Assembly (NCBI GenBank): GCA_030145965.1
Contig: JASKZT010000341.1
Location: forward strand, 1 to 5,355
Reading direction: 5' to 3'
Origin: Ornithinimicrobium sp.
Lineage (GTDB): Bacteria; Actinomycetota; Actinomycetes; Actinomycetales; Dermatophilaceae
DNA: 5,355 nt
In this document: positions 4,566 through 5,355 of the stretch, piece after piece
Layout of the letters: each line of letters begins with the position of its first letter
How positions within the stretch are numbered: position 1 is the stretch's first letter
The notes under the pieces: generated by a model
Told to the model about the DNA's origin: nothing
Database searches by the model: none
What the model saw: only the letters and a program-made list of their open reading frames with translations
Translations under genes and position numbers: made by a program

Positions 4566-5355
4566 ATGTCTTTGCCTCACCCACGCCTCCGAGGGCAGCT
4601 CGCGCTGCGCCGGGGCGTCATCAGCGTCGCGGCGGCCTTCGGCCTGGCGATGACGCCGGTGGTCGCGCTCGCGTGCACCGACGACTTCAAGGAGGAGATG
4701 GCCATGGCGGCCGAGCGTGAGCTCGCCGCCACCGGCACCGTCGCCTCCGCCGCCACCGTTCCGGCCGGGACGATGGCCACCGACCAGCCGACCGGAGCCT
4801 TCGACAACGTCGAGTTCATCGGCCAGCTGCCCGAGGCCGTCGGCGCGACCGCGATCAACTTCATCGACTACGGCGCGAAGCAGAAGGTCATGTTCGTGAC
4901 CGGGCGCTTCGGCCTCAAGTCCTACGACGTCACCGACGCCGAGAACCCGGTGGCCCTCGACTCCATCGACATGCCGGGCTTCTGGCAGAACGAGGACATG
5001 GACGTCGACCCGAAGCGCAAGCTCGTCTTCATGTCGCGCGACCCGCGCGCCTTCGGCCAGAACCAGGCCACGGGCGAGTCCGGCGTCTACATCGTGGACG
5101 CCAGGCACCCGGACGACCTCCAGGTCCTCAGCTACACCGAGGTGCCCGCGGGCCACACGACGACGTGCATCAACGACTGCCAGTACCTGTGGTCCGGCGG
5201 CCCCCGCCCGGCCGACTGGCAGCCGGAGGACTGGGACGGGCGGCCGATCTTCGTCACCGACATCCGCAACCCCAAGAAGCCCAAGGTCTACGAGCAGCCC
5301 GTCGACCTCGGCCGCAACGACGGCGTGACCGACTACGCCCACGACGTCCAGATCG
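4566..5355 (+). CDS. Exported LVIVD-repeat protein (N-terminal part; runs off the window)
   Basis: The frame is open from ATG 4566 to the right edge, giving 263 residues without a stop. Residues 1-36 form a signal peptide: basic start, RRGVI at 15-19 (fits the Tat pattern RRx then two hydrophobic residues), a hydrophobic core to about 35, and VALAC with Cys37. Cys37 could be a lipoprotein site, or ALA could be an ordinary cleavage site. A Glu/Ala/Thr-rich linker (38-80) follows. Blade-like repeats are seen at VMFVTGRFGLKSYDVTDAENP (108-128), GVYIVDARHPDDLQV (173-187) and IFVTDIRNPKKPKV (228-241), as in LVIVD beta-propellers. Also notable are NEDMDVDPKRKLVF, GHTTTC-INDC with Cys201 and Cys205, and DYAHDVQ (256-262). 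LVIVD proteins are secreted or surface proteins of unknown function in most cases. The remaining blades should lie beyond the window. Confidence 0.88.
   Translation, partial: MSLPHPRLRGQLALRRGVISVAAAFGLAMTPVVALACTDDFKEEMAMAAERELAATGTVASAATVPAGTMATDQPTGAFDNVEFIGQLPEAVGATAINFIDYGAKQKVMFVTGRFGLKSYDVTDAENPVALDSIDMPGFWQNEDMDVDPKRKLVFMSRDPRAFGQNQATGESGVYIVDARHPDDLQVLSYTEVPAGHTTTCINDCQYLWSGGPRPADWQPEDWDGRPIFVTDIRNPKKPKVYEQPVDLGRNDGVTDYAHDVQI

Noticed and set aside
4098..5342. Minus-strand open frame of 414 codons opposite the LVIVD gene
   Set aside because: The plus strand carries a ribosome site, a signal peptide and LVIVD repeats; the minus frame is Val/Asp/Gly-rich without motifs.
1..5355. tRNA, rRNA, CRISPR array, insertion sequence or prophage signs
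   Set aside because: No cloverleaf, regularly spaced repeats, transposase motifs or terminal inverted repeats were seen; base composition is even along the window.

Overview
The window is very GC-rich, with third codon positions almost all G or C, GTG used as a start, and several genes that lack a Shine-Dalgarno site but have a TANNNT-like -10 box just before the start codon. This points to a high-GC actinobacterium. Leaderless -10 boxes and the protein families seen (a winged-helix regulator paired with a membrane protein, DinB_2, an LLM flavin oxidoreductase, an LVIVD-repeat export protein) fit that group. Genus cannot be fixed from the sequence alone.

Layout, left to right. (1) 1-78: C-terminal tail of an unidentified plus-strand gene. 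(2) 161-924: a tightly coupled pair, a four-helix membrane protein and a ~100-residue winged-helix regulator that overlap by GTGA, followed by a strong GC-rich hairpin. (3) 1048-2103: a peptidase S66 protein with the Ser-Glu-His triad, closest in look to the MccF-like branch. It converges on (4) a 51-residue two-helix hydrophobic protein on the minus strand (2100-2255); the two genes share one CTAG as both stop codons. (5) 2315-3082, minus strand: a DinB_2-type protein with a pentapeptide-like N-terminus. (6) 3109-3420, plus strand: a small GNAT-like acetyltransferase, divergent from the DinB gene across only 26 bases. (7) 3481-4488: an LLM-class flavin-dependent oxidoreductase. (8) 4566 to the right edge: the N-terminal 263 residues of an exported LVIVD beta-propeller protein, preceded by a nested hairpin.

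The genes look like separate short transcription units for housekeeping or stress roles, not one pathway. The only unit with clear internal logic is the membrane protein plus regulator pair. No RNA gene, CRISPR array, insertion sequence or phage feature was seen, and no gene-free stretch exceeds 125 bases. I did not find convincing evidence of an undescribed system. The best candidates for a second look are the membrane/regulator pair, the structured leader of the LVIVD gene, and the stand-alone MccF-like peptidase.
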